A DNA stretch of 64,000 nucleotides, taken from Chiayiivirga sp. (lineage in GTDB: Bacteria > Pseudomonadota > Gammaproteobacteria > Xanthomonadales > Xanthomonadaceae). The DNA lies in the NCBI GenBank assembly GCA_022647565.1, contig JALCLA010000006.1, positions 58,152 to 122,151 on the forward strand, given 5' to 3'. The notes under the pieces were generated by a model. The model was not told where the DNA came from. It saw only the letters and a program-made list of their open reading frames with translations, and searched no databases. Positions 18,264 to 26,425 of the stretch are shown one piece after another. A program made the translations under genes and the position numbers. The first letter of the stretch is position 1; each line of letters starts with the position of its first letter.

Positions 18264-19604
18264 ATGTCTGCTTCCCAACCCAAAGTCGGTTTCGTCAGCC
18301 TCGGTTGCCCCAAGGCCCTGGTCGATTCCGAGCGCATCCTCACCCAGCTCAAGGTCGAGGGTTACGACATCGTGCCGAGCTACGACGATGCCGACGTGGT
18401 GGTGGTGAACACCTGCGGCTTCATCGATTCGGCCGTCACCGAGTCACTGGATGCGATTGGCGAGGCGCTGGCCGAGAACGGCAAGGTCATCGTCACCGGC
18501 TGCCTTGGCAAGCGCGAGGAAGTGATCCGCGAAGCGCATCCGGGCGTGCTGTCGATCAGCGGTCCGCAGGATTACGTCAGCGTGATGAATGCGGTGCATG
18601 CGGCGGTGCCGCCGCGGCACGACCCCTTCATTGACGTAGTGCCGGACTACGGCCTCAAGCTCACGCCCAAGCATTACGCCTATCTCAAGATTTCCGAAGG
18701 CTGCAATCACCGTTGCAGCTTCTGCATCATTCCCTCAATGCGTGGCGATCTGGTCTCGCGCCCGGTGGACGAGGTGCTGCGCGAAGCGGAAAAGCTGGTG
18801 CGCGGCGGGGTGAAGGAATTGCTGGTGGTGTCGCAGGACACCAGCGCCTACGGCGTCGATGTGAAATACGCCGAACGCGAATGGCGCGGCAAGCCCTACC
18901 AGACCCGGATGAAGGCGATGTGCGAGGGCCTGGGCGAATTGGGCGTGTGGACGCGCCTGCACTACGTGTATCCGTATCCGCACGTGGACGACACGATCCC
19001 CTTGATGGCGGAAGGAAAGATCCTTCCCTACCTCGACATCCCGTTCCAGCACGCGTCACCGCGCGTGCTGAAGCTGATGAAGCGTCCGGGCGCGGTGAAC
19101 AAGACCCTGGAGCGCATCCAGCGCTGGCGCGCGATCTGCCCCGAGTTGACGATACGCAGCACTTTCATTGTCGGGTTCCCGGGTGAGACGGAAGCCGAGT
19201 TCGAGGAACTGCTCGACTTCCTCGATGAAGCGCAACTCGACCGCGTTGGCGCCTTCGCCTATTCGCCGGTGGACGGCGCGAAGGCGAATGAACTGCCCGA
19301 CCCGGTGAACGAGGACGAGAAGCAGGATCGCCTGCGCCGCTTCATGCAACGCCAGGCCGAGATCAGCGCCGCACGACTCGAAGCCAAGGTTGGCAGCGTG
19401 CAGACCGTGCTGGTGGACGCGCTCGACGGCGAGCTGGCGATTGCGCGCTCGAAGGCCGATGCGCCCGAGATCGACGGGCTGGTGCAGATCCAGGACGGCG
19501 CGATGGCGGGTCTCGAACCCGGTCAGTTGGTCGACGTGACCATCATGGGTAGCGACGAGCACGATCTGTTCGCGCTGGTCGATCCGGATCGCGCCGACGA
19601 TTGA
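18264..19604 (+). CDS. rimO: Ribosomal protein S12 methylthiotransferase RimO
   Basis: A 446-residue radical-SAM enzyme that methylthiolates Asp88/89 of ribosomal protein S12. Domain order: N-terminal UPF0004 with conserved Cys ([30 protein letters not shown]), the radical-SAM motif CNHRCSFC binding the second [4Fe-4S] cluster, and a C-terminal TRAM domain. ATG 18264 begins [17 protein letters not shown], the expected N-terminus; the frame extends upstream without another plausible start. Confidence 0.96.
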   Translation: MSASQPKVGFVSLGCPKALVDSERILTQLKVEGYDIVPSYDDADVVVVNTCGFIDSAVTESLDAIGEALAENGKVIVTGCLGKREEVIREAHPGVLSISGPQDYVSVMNAVHAAVPPRHDPFIDVVPDYGLKLTPKHYAYLKISEGCNHRCSFCIIPSMRGDLVSRPVDEVLREAEKLVRGGVKELLVVSQDTSAYGVDVKYAEREWRGKPYQTRMKAMCEGLGELGVWTRLHYVYPYPHVDDTIPLMAEGKILPYLDIPFQHASPRVLKLMKRPGAVNKTLERIQRWRAICPELTIRSTFIVGFPGETEAEFEELLDFLDEAQLDRVGAFAYSPVDGAKANELPDPVNEDEKQDRLRRFMQRQAEISAARLEAKVGSVQTVLVDALDGELAIARSKADAPEIDGLVQIQDGAMAGLEPGQLVDVTIMGSDEHDLFALVDPDRADD

Positions 19605-19611
19605 GGCCGGC

Positions 19612-20484
19612 GTGCCTGCCGTGACCGATGCGCGTCCGAAGAAGCGGCGCTTCGTCGCGCCTTCGCGCGAGAGCGTGGATCCGCGCCGCTTCGAAGCCCC
19701 GATCTTCGATGGGTTCCGCCGCCACGCGTCGTGGTGGAACGATGCCTTGCCGCCCTCGTTCGAGGCGATGAACGATGCGCTCGGCGCTGCGATCCACCCG
19801 CATTCCGGCGCCGCACTGCGCTTCGTCGAGCAGACGCCGGCGCTACTCGATGACGGCCTGCACTACGAGGAACGCATCTTCCATCATGGCCAGATCGCCA
19901 CGCGCGCCGGCAACTGGCACGACCTGTTCAACGCGATGGTGTGGATCGATCACGGCGCGATCAAGGCCGCCCTGAACGCGCGCCAGGTGGCCGACATCGC
20001 GCGTGTCGGCAAGACCGAGCGCAGCCGCGCCCAGTGCGCGCTGACCCAGTTCGACGAAGCCGGCGTCATCGTCGTGTTGCGTGATCCGGCCTTGTTGCCG
20101 CGCTGGGACGCGCACGACTGGCAGGGCCTGTTCTGGCACGAGCGCGCCGCCTGGCGGGACGGGCGCGCGCAGCTCGTCGTGTTCGGGCACGCCCTGCTGG
20201 AACACGCCTTGCAGCCGCATCCGATCCACACCGCGAAGTGCATCGCGGTGCAGGCGGGTGCAGGTGAGCCGGTGGAAGCCGCAACGACGATCGGCGCGCA
20301 GGTGGCTGCCGCCATCGCGATGGGCGACCTGCTCAACGATCCGCAGGAGTCACGCCCCTTGCCGCTCTCGGGCTTGCCGGGTTGGCATCCCGAGTCCGGG
20401 CAGGAAGGGTTCTTCCACGATGCGCCGTGCTTTCGTCCCCTGCGCGCGGGTCGGCGCTACCCGCCGCCCTGGCAGCTGCGCTGA
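19612..20484 (+). CDS. DUF3025 family protein
   Basis: A 290-residue soluble protein. Conserved stretches are YEERIFHHGQIATRAGNWHDLFNAMVW, ALTQFDEAGVIVV and LVVFGHALLEHALQPHP, which match the DUF3025 family of beta- and gammaproteobacteria; its function is unknown. It begins with GTG 7 bases after rimO and probably shares its transcript. It converges on the small exported protein gene at 20550. Confidence 0.8.
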   Translation: MPAVTDARPKKRRFVAPSRESVDPRRFEAPIFDGFRRHASWWNDALPPSFEAMNDALGAAIHPHSGAALRFVEQTPALLDDGLHYEERIFHHGQIATRAGNWHDLFNAMVWIDHGAIKAALNARQVADIARVGKTERSRAQCALTQFDEAGVIVVLRDPALLPRWDAHDWQGLFWHERAAWRDGRAQLVVFGHALLEHALQPHPIHTAKCIAVQAGAGEPVEAATTIGAQVAAAIAMGDLLNDPQESRPLPLSGLPGWHPESGQEGFFHDAPCFRPLRAGRRYPPPWQLR

Positions 20485-20549
20485 GCGCGGAATTTCCCGC
20501 GATCAACGCCTGCCGGGACTTGCGCCGAAGTAGCGCACTGGCCGCTTGT

Positions 20550-20975
20550 TCAGCGGCAGCGACCGAAGCGGTCGGGTGAGGTGCCCGGACCGCCGCGCCA
20601 GCCCGGCGGGTTCTCCCAGTTGGTGCCGCGCCCGCCGACCCGCCCCGGAGGATTGCGGTCGTCGTCTACCCAGCAGCGACCGGCCTGGTTCCAGAAGCCG
20701 TAGCCGGGATGCCAGTAGCCGTAACCCACGCTGTAGTAGTAGCCGTGGGCGACACGCTCGAAGCGATGCGACCTGCCGCCGTGGTGCCAGTGCAGGTAGT
20801 CGGGCGAAGTGCCCGGTCCACCGCGCCAGCCCGGCGGGTTCTCCCAATTGCTGCCCGGCCCGCCAATGCGGCCCGGTGGATTGTGGTCGCGGTCGATGCG
20901 CCGATCACGCGCATCCGCGACACCGGCGAGCGTGAAGGTCATCAGTGCCGAGAGCAGCAAGGTTCGGGTCTTCAT
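20550..20975 (-). CDS. Small exported protein with a duplicated NPPG/WRGGPG motif
   Basis: A 141-residue protein with a signal peptide (about 1-22, cleavage near ADA). The mature part has two near-identical modules of about 29 residues (R/HNPPGR-IGG/VGG-...-NWENPPGWRGGPGTSPD) at about 32-59 and 107-135, separated by a His/Tyr/Gly/Trp-rich stretch (HGYYYSVGYGYWHPGYGFW). Two Cys residues (GRCW and GRCR) could form a disulphide. Composition suggests an extended surface or wall-associated polypeptide. I do not recognise the family. ATG 20975 is preceded by GGACCGGAACCCC. Confidence 0.65.
   Translation of the reverse strand: MKTRTLLLSALMTFTLAGVADARDRRIDRDHNPPGRIGGPGSNWENPPGWRGGPGTSPDYLHWHHGGRSHRFERVAHGYYYSVGYGYWHPGYGFWNQAGRCWVDDDRNPPGRVGGRGTNWENPPGWRGGPGTSPDRFGRCR
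20581..20661 (-). repeat. Direct repeat unit (second module of the NPPG protein)
   Basis: About 81 bases, strongly similar to 20809-20889 and exactly 228 bases away, so in frame. It encodes the C-terminal NPPGR...WRGGPG module. Differences are mostly at third codon positions, which suggests selection on the protein after duplication. Confidence 0.8.
20809..20889 (-). repeat. Direct repeat unit (first module of the NPPG protein)
   Basis: Partner of 20581-20661. It encodes the N-terminal NPPGR...WRGGPG module of the same gene. Confidence 0.8.
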
Positions 20976-21133
20976 GGGGTTCCGGTCCTGTGGCGCGGAT
21001 TGCGCAATCCCCAACAACGGAGGCAGCGACCTCCAGTTGACCTCGCGCGCGCCCGCGTTTGCCTGGCGCTCAGGTCCGGCTCCCCGGCGGGCCCGTAGCC
21101 TGGATCGCCCGTGGCCCTGCCGTGTGCCGCGCT

Positions 21134-21715
21134 TCAATCCGCCACGCGCTTCATGTGCATGTCGGCCGCGTGCTCGCCGGGCTTGCCGTCCTGCCAGAAA
21201 TTCCAGCGGGTGCGGATCTCGTCCGGGCCAACGAACACGAACTGCGCGTCGTGCATGTGGCCGGCGGTGGCCGGATCGAAATTGCTGGCGCCGTCGAACG
21301 CGAACACCAGGGTGTCACCGTCCAGCGCCTTGGCACGCATCTTCGGGTGGTTGCCCGTGGCGCAGTAATGGGTGAGCACCACGTCGGCGCCATCCTTGTA
21401 GTACACGGTGCGCATCTCGTGCGGGGTGCCGGCGAACAGGGTTTCCACCACCACGCTGCCTCCGCCGGTGACTTCGTAGCTCACCTTGAGCCCCGGCGCC
21501 GAATTGCCCTCCAGGCCTTCACCTGACCAGGTGCCCGCCAGCGCCGTGAACCTGTCGAGCAGGTGCGGTGCCGGCGTGGCCTTCTCTCCGGCTTTCGGCG
21601 CGGACGCGTCAGCAGCTCCGGCTTCGACCTTCGCCTTCGGATCGGCCATCGCGCCACCGCTCAGCGCCAACACCAACCCCATTGCGAGCAACGAATCGCG
21701 AACAGATACCGACAT
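21134..21715 (-). CDS. Exported lipocalin-like (DUF1579-like) protein
   Basis: A 193-residue protein with a signal peptide (about 1-24, GGAMADP) and an Ala/Lys-rich spacer. A beta-barrel-type domain then opens with FTALAGTWSGEGL and continues with YEVTGGGSVVVETLFAGTPHEMRTVYYKDG, VLTHYCATGNHPKMRA and MHDAQFVFVGPDEIRTRWNFW. The pattern (AGTWxGxG, VVExxFPGTPHEM, LTHYC) fits a secreted calycin-like family found in many proteobacteria, function unknown. Same strand as its neighbours, 56 bases after the large exported gene. Confidence 0.65.
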   Translation of the reverse strand: MSVSVRDSLLAMGLVLALSGGAMADPKAKVEAGAADASAPKAGEKATPAPHLLDRFTALAGTWSGEGLEGNSAPGLKVSYEVTGGGSVVVETLFAGTPHEMRTVYYKDGADVVLTHYCATGNHPKMRAKALDGDTLVFAFDGASNFDPATAGHMHDAQFVFVGPDEIRTRWNFWQDGKPGEHAADMHMKRVAD

Positions 21716-21771
21716 GACACTCTCCCCAAAGCGAGGACACTCCCCGTGCCGGGCAGTCTACGCCGGCGCGT

Positions 21772-24700
21772 TCAATCACCGCAGCCGCCGATGCGCTGCA
21801 ACGACAGCGATCCGCGCTTGGCTGCAAATGCATGGGCCACGTCGCTGCTGTCGAACGCGTAATCGAGGCGTGCGTGGCTGCAGTCGGCAAAGGTGACGCT
21901 TGCGGTACCCACGCGCCAGGTGTTGTTGGTGCGGCCACCATCGAGCGATCCGCCCAGCGTTCGGAAGATCGGAACCTCGAATTTCCCCTCTTGGGCGCGG
22001 TTCAGATCTCCTGCCAGCGAGAACCAGTGCTGTGCGGTCGGATCGTCTGCAGTACCGCCCACGTCGTAGGTGAACCAAGCGCCTGCGACGAGTCCCGGAT
22101 CGCTGCCCTGTGGCGGTCGCAGGTCGAACATCACGCCCTGACCGGAGTGTGCCGGGTCATACCAGATTCCGGCGCTGCGCGGATCGATGCCGCGTGCCGC
22201 GCGCGCCACCTGCGTAGTCTCGCCAGGGGTCTGAGCGCAGGCGCGAGTCCGCGCGTAGCTGCGCCGCAACGGAATGGCGCTCTCCTGTTGGCTTTCGTCC
22301 GCACTCTCGAATCGATAGACGAACAGGGCGCGATCGCAACCGAGCTGGCGCAGGCGCGCACTGCCGACCCGTTCCGACGTGGTGATGGGCCCTTCGGCAA
22401 AGCGCCCGCCGCGATTGCGAAAGATGTCTAGCTCGATCTCGCTGCTGTCAGCCGCCTGCGTGGCTGATACCGGACTGAGGCTATACCAGCGCTGCTGTGC
22501 CGCCATGTGCCCGCCCAGCGTGGAATATGTAAACCAGCCGCCGTAGGCAGCGCGAGTCGCCGGATCGAAATCGAACATCAGACCCTGCCCCGGAGTGTCT
22601 TCCGCATACCACGCGCCGAGCAGCGATGCCTGCAGGCGATCCGTGCTCGCGCCGAAAAGCTGTTCGGACGAGTGCTTGGTCAAGGCGATCTGGCCCTTTT
22701 CCTCGATATCGTCGGCGACCAGCACCGAGCCATCGTCGAGCGCGGCGAACGAGTAGCCGGGCCAGAAATTGCGGGTGCGCAGGGGAGGTGAAGGCAACGA
22801 CACGGCGGCGACCGGGCGGCCCGAGTCGAGATCGAATCCCAGCGCTCGTGCCGACTGCAGCGGAGTCTCGGCGCGTGTGGCGAGGAACACCGCATTCGCG
22901 GCTGGCGCCAGCGCAAACGAATGGATCGCGAAGTGGCCATGGTCGCGCGCCGATACCTGTCGCTGCCAGACCACGCTTCCGTCCTGTTTGGACACGCGCA
23001 TCAGCATGCGGCGATGCGCCACGGCTTGGCGGAACGTGATGATCCGGTCGCCATTCGGCGCCAGTACCGACTGCGAGGAGTGGATCGGGTGGTCTTCAGG
23101 CAGCAACGCCGGGCTGTAGCGCTGGCTCCAGCGTTGCCGACCGTTGGCATCAAAGTCTACGAAGAGGTCATCTAACGCGGTGAGCAGCGAGCCATCGCGG
23201 TCGATGGCGAGGATGCGAAGCTCGCCGGCGTGCACGGCGCTCCAGCGTTCGGAACCATCGATCGAGCGCACGATAAGCGAGGTCTTTCCCAAGGCATCGT
23301 TGTAGTAGGCGACGACTACGCTGCCGTCGTGGGAAGACAGTCCGAACTGAGTCCTGTCGCGACTGCCCCCGCGCTGTTCTGCGATGAGTCGCGCTGGCCC
23401 GACGGCTCCCAGCGCGTCGATCCTCGAATGCACGACCTGCCGTGGAGTCTGGGAGTCGGAGTCGGAGGAGGCGTTGACCCGGTATCCGATGACCTCGGCG
23501 CTGCCGTCGTCGGTGACGCGCAGTTGCATGGATTCGGCCATTTGAGTTGCGGCATTCACGTAGTAGGCGTGCCCGTCCAGGCGGGCATAGCAGGAGGCCA
23601 GCGCTGCCTGCGTCACTCGCGCGAGCGTTCCGACAATGCAAACCCGATCTGGCGCCGCTGCAAGTCGAACCTGCGTGTAGCTGCCGGCGTTCGGCGGCGT
23701 GGTGAGCGGAATCGTCCAGCGCAAGTGGCCGTCGCGCGATAGATGATGCAAGCGCACCGCACCGCGATCATCCTGCTCCGCGAAAAACACGCTGTCGCGG
23801 TCGGGCAGCAGCGCGATTCCAGCCGTGGGCATCGGAACCCGTGCCCGCGAAACCCTGGTCTCGCTTCCATCCGCCTTTAGCAGGCGCAAGTCCATGTCGT
23901 ATGTTTCAGGCAAGCCGCGCGCCAGCAGCGCACCGTCGGCCAGTTCCGCCACATAGTCGACGTCGGTGCGTAGCGGTGCCATCGGGGTCAGTCCGCCTGC
24001 CTCCGGGCGAACCAGGGCCATGCCCGGCGCCTGATAAAGGCCGCCCGGACCCAGGCCATTGTTGATCGTGCCGAGATTGACGAGCCGATGCAGCCGCAGC
24101 ACCCAGGGCGGGGAGGCATTCGGGCGTGCGCTGGGTAGATTCCCCGAGAAGTAGGGAGGGGACAGGTTCGCGCTCCAGCGTGTCGCGCCGTCGTTGGCCA
24201 CCATCTCCACGCTGTTTTCCTGTTCGCGGGTCTTGGCCGTGCGGATCAGATAAGTGGCATCAGGTGCGGGGTAAACGCCGGACAGGTAAGGCATGGCCAG
24301 CTCCTCGACCCGGCTCCATTGCTCATTTCCATTAGCGTCGTAGCGGGCCAATCGACCCGGAAATGCCTGGGCAGCCACTTGTGAGGTCCGCGTCACGGCA
24401 TCCGCATTGGAGGCAATCGCCCACGAGACGCCCGCCGACGGCCCAGCGCTAGGCGGTGCCAACTGGCGCTGCCACAGCACGCCCGTGCGATCGATCTTGC
24501 GCAACACTCGGGACGGCGATTCGCCCGCCACGATGGAGGCACTGTCCAACACATAGGCGGCCGACGTGCCGGGAATCTGGGTGGTCAGCCCCGACCGCTC
24601 TGATCGATATATTTCGGTGGCCTCGCAGTCCGGGCCATACAACATCGTCCTTGCCAGGCCGTTCGGTGTGTCCCAATCATTCAGTACGCCGATCTGAATC

Positions 24701-25131
24701 GCGTCGCCGGTGGAATATCCCCAGGGCAAGATCCAGTCGGAAAACTGCCGGACATCAATCTCCGCCCGTTGCAAGCGGCAGGCAAGGTGATCGGGAATCG
24801 TAAAGATCCCATCGTTCACGGGCGGCGCCACCGTCAGCAAACGCCCCGTCACCGCCGAACGCGAAGCGCTGTCGCCCCACTCGAAGATCGGTTGACGGGA
24901 AACAGGCGCGCCCTCGGCCGAATAGCGCACGAGCCAGGTGGTGTTTGCGGTTTCACCCGACACGAGAAACCCGCCTTCCGGCCACGGCAAGACGCCGTGA
25001 ATCGGCAAATCCTGCGTCGCCATCGCGGCGGTTTCGTGGCGCCAACCTTCGGCAGCCTGCGCTGCGGCGACACCGCAGAGACACAGGCCAGTCGTCCATG
25101 CGTGCCGCAAGCGTGTGCGTCGATCCATCAT
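21772..25131 (-). CDS. Large exported propeller protein with two related C-terminal domains
   Basis: A 1119-residue protein with a signal peptide (cleavage near AQAAEG). Residues about 30-830 show repeated short blades with Asp/Gly-Trp motifs (NGNEQWSR, DGATRWSA, DGHLRWTI, DGSERWSA, NGRQRWSQ, DGSVVWQR), the pattern of a PQQ-type beta-propeller. Two homologous domains of about 130-145 residues follow: GAWYAEDTPGQGLMFDFDP...GGWFTYS and GIWYDPAHSGQGVMFDLRP...GAWFTYD, each with a later RVGxA and paired Cys. This WYxPxxxGQGxxF / WFTY domain recurs at the C-termini of exported proteins in this order. Function unknown; a surface-exposed or secreted protein is likely. ATG 25131 has GGAGGTCAGG upstream. 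Confidence 0.72.
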   Translation of the reverse strand: MMDRRTRLRHAWTTGLCLCGVAAAQAAEGWRHETAAMATQDLPIHGVLPWPEGGFLVSGETANTTWLVRYSAEGAPVSRQPIFEWGDSASRSAVTGRLLTVAPPVNDGIFTIPDHLACRLQRAEIDVRQFSDWILPWGYSTGDAIQIGVLNDWDTPNGLARTMLYGPDCEATEIYRSERSGLTTQIPGTSAAYVLDSASIVAGESPSRVLRKIDRTGVLWQRQLAPPSAGPSAGVSWAIASNADAVTRTSQVAAQAFPGRLARYDANGNEQWSRVEELAMPYLSGVYPAPDATYLIRTAKTREQENSVEMVANDGATRWSANLSPPYFSGNLPSARPNASPPWVLRLHRLVNLGTINNGLGPGGLYQAPGMALVRPEAGGLTPMAPLRTDVDYVAELADGALLARGLPETYDMDLRLLKADGSETRVSRARVPMPTAGIALLPDRDSVFFAEQDDRGAVRLHHLSRDGHLRWTIPLTTPPNAGSYTQVRLAAAPDRVCIVGTLARVTQAALASCYARLDGHAYYVNAATQMAESMQLRVTDDGSAEVIGYRVNASSDSDSQTPRQVVHSRIDALGAVGPARLIAEQRGGSRDRTQFGLSSHDGSVVVAYYNDALGKTSLIVRSIDGSERWSAVHAGELRILAIDRDGSLLTALDDLFVDFDANGRQRWSQRYSPALLPEDHPIHSSQSVLAPNGDRIITFRQAVAHRRMLMRVSKQDGSVVWQRQVSARDHGHFAIHSFALAPAANAVFLATRAETPLQSARALGFDLDSGRPVAAVSLPSPPLRTRNFWPGYSFAALDDGSVLVADDIEEKGQIALTKHSSEQLFGASTDRLQASLLGAWYAEDTPGQGLMFDFDPATRAAYGGWFTYSTLGGHMAAQQRWYSLSPVSATQAADSSEIELDIFRNRGGRFAEGPITTSERVGSARLRQLGCDRALFVYRFESADESQQESAIPLRRSYARTRACAQTPGETTQVARAARGIDPRSAGIWYDPAHSGQGVMFDLRPPQGSDPGLVAGAWFTYDVGGTADDPTAQHWFSLAGDLNRAQEGKFEVPIFRTLGGSLDGGRTNNTWRVGTASVTFADCSHARLDYAFDSSDVAHAFAAKRGSLSLQRIGGCGD

Positions 25132-25221
25132 CCTGACCTCCAACCTGACAACGCCGATCCTGGGCGCCGAGATTGTCGCACCGCAACATGACAGTGGCTA
25201 CCCGATCACGCCTTGCGCCAT

Positions 25222-25740
25222 TCAACGCAGAGCGGCAGGTTTCGGATACGTGATCGCGAGCACGGTGTAGCGCCGCAGTGCGCCGGGAAGCACGGCCTCG
25301 AATTCGTCATCCACGCGCTTCTTCAGCGCTGCGCGCGCCAGCGGCGAGTCGATGCTGATCCAGCCGCGTGCGGCATCGGTTTCGTCGGGGCCGACGATGC
25401 GATAGCGCAGGGTTTCACCGCTGGCGAGGTCTTCCAGTTCGATGCTTGCGCCGAAGTACACCGCGCTGCGGTCGGCAGGCGGCGCATCGACGACCTTGAG
25501 CGTTTCCAGGCGCTTGCTGAGATAGCGCACGCGGCGGTCGATCTCGCCCAGTTGCTTCTTGCGGTAGGTGTACTCGGCGTTCTCGGAGCGATCGCCTTCG
25601 GCCGCAGCGGCGGCGAGGGCCTTCACCACATCTGGCCGGCGCTGCTTCCAAAGCTCGTTCAACTCCGAACGCAGGCGTTCGAAGCCATCGCGCGTGATGA
25701 TGGCGGTGGACGGTGCTGCGGCAGCTCGCCAGCGGCTCAT
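25222..25740 (-). CDS. greB: Transcript cleavage factor GreB
   Basis: A 172-residue Gre factor. The N-terminal coiled coil holds [18 protein letters not shown] and [13 protein letters not shown], the second being the GreB rather than GreA form. The C-terminal domain has [22 protein letters not shown] and [15 protein letters not shown]. It rescues backtracked RNA polymerase by stimulating RNA cleavage; the two acidic tip residues (Asp and Glu of GDRSENAE) are present. ATG 25740 was chosen (MSRWRAAA...); the open frame continues upstream into lemA promoter DNA. Divergent from lemA. Confidence 0.9.
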   Translation of the reverse strand: MSRWRAAAAPSTAIITRDGFERLRSELNELWKQRRPDVVKALAAAAAEGDRSENAEYTYRKKQLGEIDRRVRYLSKRLETLKVVDAPPADRSAVYFGASIELEDLASGETLRYRIVGPDETDAARGWISIDSPLARAALKKRVDDEFEAVLPGALRRYTVLAITYPKPAALR

Positions 25741-25873
25741 GCGCGCGGAGTCGATCGGGGAGTGGCGTGGTGAATCGTTGCGTGCGGCATGGTCGAAGTG
25801 TAAGTCACGCCACGCATCGGCTTGCGGTGAGGCAGACGCGACGTAGACTGGCGATCTTGCGAAGGGGAGCGCG

Positions 25874-26425
25874 ATGGGCTGGATACTCGGGGGAGCGGTG
25901 CTGGTGGCGCTGGTGGCGGGCATCGGGATCTACAACGGATTGGTGCGGCTGAGAAATCAGGTGCGCACGGCCTGGGCCGACATCGACGTGCAGTTGCTGC
26001 GCCGGCACGATCTGGTGCCACGTCTGGTCGAGGCAGTGAAGGCGTATGCGGCGCATGAACGCAGCCTGCTCGAAAGCGTGACCGCCTTGCGCGCGCAGGC
26101 ACTTGATACGCGCAGCCCGCGTCGCCTGGCGGATGTGGAACAGCGCCTGGAACAGTCACTGACGCAGTTGCTGGCCTTGCGCGAGGCCTATCCGGAGCTC
26201 AAGGCCAACGAGAATTTCCTGCAGCTGCAGCGCGACCTGGTCGATGTCGAGGAACACCTGCAGTATGCGCGTCGCTTCTACAACGGCGCGGTGCGCGACC
26301 TCAACGACGGCATCCAGCGCTTTCCGGCCGTGCTGGTGGCGCGCGTCGGTGGGTTCGGCGAGGCCGAGTTCTTCTCGGCCGGGGATGAGGCGCGCGATGC
26401 GCCGCGGATCGGGAGCGGGGCATGA
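25874..26425 (+). CDS. lemA: LemA family protein
   Basis: A 183-residue protein with one N-terminal transmembrane helix (about 4-22) and the LemA helical core: [32 protein letters not shown], then [40 protein letters not shown]. LemA proteins are membrane-anchored helical bundles, usually paired with TPM/DUF2207 proteins or HtpX and linked to envelope stress; mechanism unclear. Its stop overlaps the DUF2207 start (ATGA). A TAGACT -10-like sequence lies about 30 bases upstream. Confidence 0.92.
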   Translation: MGWILGGAVLVALVAGIGIYNGLVRLRNQVRTAWADIDVQLLRRHDLVPRLVEAVKAYAAHERSLLESVTALRAQALDTRSPRRLADVEQRLEQSLTQLLALREAYPELKANENFLQLQRDLVDVEEHLQYARRFYNGAVRDLNDGIQRFPAVLVARVGGFGEAEFFSAGDEARDAPRIGSGA

